Assembly (NCBI GenBank): GCA_026027325.1
Contig: JAMSLZ010000001.1
Coordinates: 558,001-622,000, forward strand
Direction: 5' to 3'
DNA: 64,000 nt
Source: Actinomucor elegans
Taxonomy: Eukaryota > Mucoromycota > Mucoromycetes > Mucorales > Mucoraceae
Position 1 is the stretch's first letter, and every line of letters starts with the position of its first letter. Shown here piece by piece: positions 60,163 to 64,000 of the stretch. Below the pieces are notes generated by a model. That model was not told where the DNA came from. It made no database searches and worked only from the letters and a program-made list of their open reading frames with translations. The position numbers and the translations under genes were made by a program.

Positions 60163-60190
60163 CTAAAAAAAAAAAAAAAAAAAAAAAAAA
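60163..60190. repeat. A28 homopolymer upstream of MSH6
   Basis: Run of about 28 A roughly 50-80 bp before the MSH6 start. Confidence 0.8.
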
Positions 60191-60359
60191 GAGGTGTCGC
60201 GTCTGTCAAAATCGCGCTTTTCAAAGTGGCGTCTCGCTTTCACTCCGCTTATCCAATAGTAAGCCTTATACTAAGAATTCTGATGATTGGTTGAATCCTA
60301 CAATTACTACAGAAATAGAGATATCATAGATATCTGGATCGTCAGCGAACGGGAGATAG

Positions 60360-60365
60360 ACGCGT
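60360..60365 (-). promoter_or_regulatory. MCB-like ACGCGT upstream of MSH6
   Basis: ACGCGT about 250 bp upstream of the start, with other CGCG-containing words nearer (60,197-60,215). In yeasts ACGCGT binds MBF and drives G1/S repair genes, including MSH6. Motif only. Confidence 0.4.
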
Positions 60366-61431
60366 TGCTTCCGAATATATAGAACAAAGCGCGCTAGTTC
60401 TAATGAAGTAATATTCATAGTAATATATGAGGGCAAAATGCTGAAATTCGGCTTTAAAGATAAGCAGAGTAACCAACATAGTTTGAAGTGCAACTGCAAC
60501 AGTGGATTAGAAAAGCTATTACACCATCTATATTCATGTACTCAAATAAAAAACAAATATTTGTTTACAAGTTCTTCTCAACTTTATCTTTTTCGCAAAA
60601 TGTAAACTTGATAAAAGAGCTGAAAGCTCAAGATTCTTCTTTACCAAATAGCCTGTGGTCGCTTGAGTCTTCGTTGTTTGTGGTTTATAATATTATTGTG
60701 AACAACAAATCACATACCACATTGATCAATCGATTCACCTTATGGAGTCTTGACAATACCTACTATGCCCATACAAATTCAAACACAACAAAGTGGAAGT
60801 ATGGTTAATAAAACACAGATGGTCTGATGGTTATAGAAGTATCTACATCTCTTTTCTTAGAAAACTTCTCATTTAAAATAAATGATCCTATGAGCATCGT
60901 TTTATTCTCTTATTATACCTTCCAAGTACTATATATTCATCCAATTATCACAACTAACTAAACATTACATCTGACCAAGATCAGTGTGGAGATCTAGAAA
61001 AGATTAAATATGGGGTTATATGGAGTATTGAATACAAGATATGCAAATTATTGCTGCTTACCTAAAAGATTGCAATACAGCTTTTTTTTAATTAGCATTA
61101 ATGAAAAGAAACGTCAAATAATCTTTGCATTATTAGACTCTTCGTTAAATCATGTATGCCAAACTTATTAGTAATTGCTTGGTATTAAAGAAAAAAAAAG
61201 ATCAAACTTTATACCAGCAATAGAATTTTTATTTTCATTGTTATAGGTATAGGTATTGTTAGCATTATAAAACAGTGCTTTACTTGATATCTTGACATTG
61301 AAATCGGAGTTACATGCATGTCCCCCACAGTTTTTTTTTGAATAAATGTTTGACAATGCAAAATGGTCGGGTACTTTTCAGAATAAACTTTTCTTTTTTT
61401 TACTGTATTCTTTTCATTCTGTAGTTTTACC

Positions 61432-61665
61432 ATGAACAGTAATATCCTATACGACGGCAAAAAGGTCAAGGACATTGAATCCGATAATGAATCAACAGAA
61501 AGTGAAAACTATTTATCAGTCCAAGGCGAAGAATCTTTCCCAAACAAACCTGGTAGAGCTTTGCTATCAAAAACCAATGCAAATTCTCATCAGCTACAGT
61601 TAAATAACACTATCACAAGCGATAAATTGGGCAGTTCCCGGCCTAAAACTCAACAGTTACAGTAG
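61432..61665 (+). CDS. hypothetical 77-residue polar protein
   Basis: An uninterrupted ATG ORF converging on TAF5. The product is acidic then Ser/Asn/Gln-rich (IESDNESTESENY), with no hydrophobic segment and no recognised domain; likely disordered if made. Supported only by length and codon-like composition. An acceptor-like CTGTAG just upstream means it could be the last exon of something larger. Confidence 0.35.
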   Translation: MNSNILYDGKKVKDIESDNESTESENYLSVQGEESFPNKPGRALLSKTNANSHQLQLNNTITSDKLGSSRPKTQQLQ

Positions 61666-61763
61666 TTATTCTTTAAAATAAATATAACATGCACATCATC
61701 AACTAGTGTTTCAGTACAAGTACATAAAAAAAAAGACATACAAGGGAATCAATTTTATTATCT

Positions 61764-64000
61764 CTAGTGTTCTGCTGCTTTTTGTGGTGTAAATGCACCT
61801 GATACAAGACATAGATTGCGGTCTGTAAACTGAATATCATAAATTGGAGTTTGCTTGGTGGGGAATACAGCTAATTGTTCGGGGCTACAAGACATGTTTA
61901 ATATCATAAAACTCGAAAACATTATGAACACGTACCTTTCATGAACACCTTTACGTTTTCTATCATCATCTAGTTTTAACTTTTTGGATTCGGGCATATC
62001 TGTATCCATATATGTAGCTGAAGCAGTAGTGGCATCAGTATTCACATCCCAAACACGTACAGTGCTATCAGCACCGCCTGATACTAGTACTCCATTATCC
62101 GCGCTGAAATTAAGCGAATAAATGAAACCCGTATGACCCGTGAACTTTTTGATCCGTTTGCCGGATCCTAGATCCCAAAGCATGATAGACTTGTCTTCAC
62201 CAGCAGAAGCCATTAGACGTCCGTTTGGCGATACAGCAACCGTCTTGACAGATCCTGTATGACCAGTAAAGACACGAACACAGGTACCTTTTTGCACATC
62301 CCAAAGACGCGATGTGCGATCACTAGAACCCGTCACCAAGTATTTAGCATTTGGATGGAATTTCACAGTCTATTCAGGTTATTAGTCTCGAATTGTTATC
62401 GAATATCAAATCAACTTACATCAACATCAGATAAATGACCAGCAAAGATTCTCAAAGGATTGATATGGTCACAACTCCAAATGCGAGCGGTGCGATCATG
62501 AGAAGCTGTAGCAAAATAGAAGCCAAAAGGGCCAAAATCTACATCCCATACAGGACTATTGTGGCCCTTGTACACGACGAGGTTTGAGAAGGTTTGTGTG
62601 CTCCAAAGTCTTGCTGTTTTATCCTCAGAACAGGAAACAAGGTATTTGTTATCGTGACTAAAGCTCAAACCGTATACTGGGCCTGAATGGCCTACTAGTT
62701 TCTTATATTCAGAGCCATGTCTTTCCTTTTGTCGATTCAAGTCATTATCTAAATGAACAAGATTAGTATCTGATAGTTCTTGGATGTATTTTTTAACTTA
62801 CAGTCATTGACATGCGCTGGATTAATAGTATTTCGAAGAGATTTTAGCTTTTCGCCCTTCAAGCTCCAAATCTTAATATAGGATTCAGAAAAGCCTCCAG
62901 CAATTGAAGTAGCATCTTTGGTAGTAGTTACACAATTGAGACTATGGAAACTGTCAAAAAAAAAAATTGATGAACTCGTGAAGTATGTAATTACCTATCG
63001 TGCGTATTATGAAATGTGTAACAGCATATACTTGGTAAAGAAGTATCATTTAAAGGAATACGATGACTCAGATTCTTCAAAGACTCGATCTCTGCCATAA
63101 TATCCGTTCCTCTACTGCAAAAGCACATAGACTTTAGTCACCATTTATTAAATAGTTACAACACTTACTAGGGTGGCATGGGTATATCGCCAAAGGCAGG
63201 ACCATCCGCTGTATTTTCTTGAGTTACTCTTTTAAACGTATCCAGTAATGGAATATGTTCATTTTGTGGTTGTTGCTGTGCACCTTCTGTATCTTCTTTC
63301 TTGTAACTTTCTTGCTCTTTAATCACTTGTTCTACTTCCTCACGAAAAGATTGATCCAATTGACTCAAGCCAAGCTGTACAGGCTGCTTATTGAATTCTT
63401 CAATCTGTTGCGCTTGATGTCCTGTAATACCAATCACATCATCCATCTCTAGTCCGCCTGCGGATTTCAACAGCTTGCCATGAACCACTAACAAAAGATT
63501 AGAATATTGAGCTTCTATCATCAATTCGATTGTTACCTTGAATATTAAGATACTGGTTCACGACTCGAAGTAGTAACATGAATTTGTTATCCTGCAAGTA
63601 GTTTAAAAACAGTTCAAAAGGTACACCAGACATTCTCAAGTTGTATTTATTATTTCGATACATCTGCGCTAGTTCATTCTCGCGAATATGGTGAGGTTCA
63701 GTTACTGTTTCGAGTCGATTCAAATCTGGCGTGTGTAATTCGACATGATCGCCCTTGTATGTTTTCATAAACCTCGCAGCTATAGTATGTTAATTATGAT
63801 ACTCTTTGTAACTAAGGTTCGTGTCCTCACCCTTTTCTGGTATATTCTTACTGACGAGATCAAGGTAAGAATGAACAAAGATTGGAAACAATACAGACCG
63901 TAACTCAGGCTAATAATGTGTCAATAAAAACCGAGAAGTAAAACAACTGCAGGCTGTTTACCTTGTACCAATCTAAAGAATTTTCTATCCATTCTCGTAA
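61764..64000 (-). CDS. TAF5, WD40 subunit of TFIID/SAGA (5' end outside the window)
   Basis: Nine exons in view: 63962->64000, 63831-63909, 63537-63779, 63169-63487, 62995-63114, 62802-62950, 62420-62748, 61936-62369 and 61764-61884. The N-terminal part matches the TAF5 NTD2 helical domain: LREWIENSLDWYK, then PELRSVLFPIFVHSYLDL and FELFLNYLQDNKFMLLLRVV. A polar linker follows, then a six- or seven-bladed WD40 propeller: VYGLSFSHDNKYLVSCSEDK, VWDVDFGPFGFYFATASHDR, FHPNAKYLVTGSSDR, VSPNGRLMASAGEDK and LNFSADNGVLVSGGADS. TAF5 scaffolds histone-fold TAFs in TFIID and SAGA. The first exons, including any LisH, lie beyond 64,000. Confidence 0.92.

Larger units (their letters stand above)
60112..61431. 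other. MSH6 upstream region and spacer
   Basis: 1.3 kb. A plus-strand ORF at 60488-60808 (106 codons) has no recognised domain and is not supported as a gene. Confidence 0.4.

Overview
This 64 kb window reads as nuclear DNA of an early-diverging fungus, most likely a mucoralean (Mucoromycota). The inference rests on AT-rich sequence, many short GT..AG introns (about 40-135 nt), long poly-A/T runs, CAG/CAA-coded poly-Gln tracts, and a protein set (GID complex subunit, Whi3/Scw1-type RRM protein, fungal GATA factor, POT transporters) that is plainly fungal. There is no bacterial-style operon, CRISPR array or rRNA, and I found no convincing tRNA. Gene models below were spliced by eye; exon phases were checked base by base and every model except the two window-edge genes closes in frame.

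Layout. 1-1,694: 3' part of a Rua1/DUF4451-type regulator (+). 4,627-5,289: homeodomain gene (-). 6,073-6,429: a hidden three-exon gene for the 9.5 kDa complex I subunit (-). 7,273-9,391: tubulin cofactor B and an RS/RRM protein (+). 11,278-12,456: RNPS1-like splicing/EJC factor whose start codon is split by an intron (+). 12,630-13,470: decayed copy of the neighbouring kinase. 14,429-16,376: a 14-exon SAP + TKL-like kinase (-) with 5-, 6-, 14- and 19-nt exons and no beta-3 lysine. 16,760-18,244: Whi3/Scw1-like RNA-binding protein (-). 18,461-21,271: CHY zinc-finger protein with two RWD-like repeats (-). 21,272-26,355: gene-poor 5 kb with a dead Tc1/mariner-type copy. 26,356-30,915: Fyv10/Gid9, a two-finger GATA factor and a thioesterase-like enzyme (all +). 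33,501-36,918: a BRCA2 homologue with several BRC repeats (+). 39,510-42,765: catalase (+) convergent with an old-yellow-enzyme (-). 44,889-45,520: foldback/MITE-like element. 46,127-52,233: two tandem PTR2 peptide transporters (-). 52,412-54,624: PIF1 helicase (-). 56,017-60,111: MSH6 (-). 61,764 to window end: TAF5 (-), open at its 5' end.

The genes are mostly unrelated housekeeping and regulatory genes rather than a cluster. Loose themes are genome maintenance (BRCA2, PIF1, MSH6), RNA processing (RNPS1, RS/RRM protein, Whi3-like), redox enzymes (catalase beside OYE) and nutrient response (Gid9, GATA factor, PTR2 pair). The most unusual locus is the SAP-kinase. Its catalytic loop, DFG, APE and subdomain IX Asp are intact, but the beta-3 VAIK lysine is Gly while a lysine sits in the glycine loop where WNK kinases carry theirs. 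Two invariant parts of its catalytic domain are encoded by 5- and 6-nt exons. Another 4-nt exon occurs in the thioesterase gene, so microexon splicing may be a general habit of this genome.
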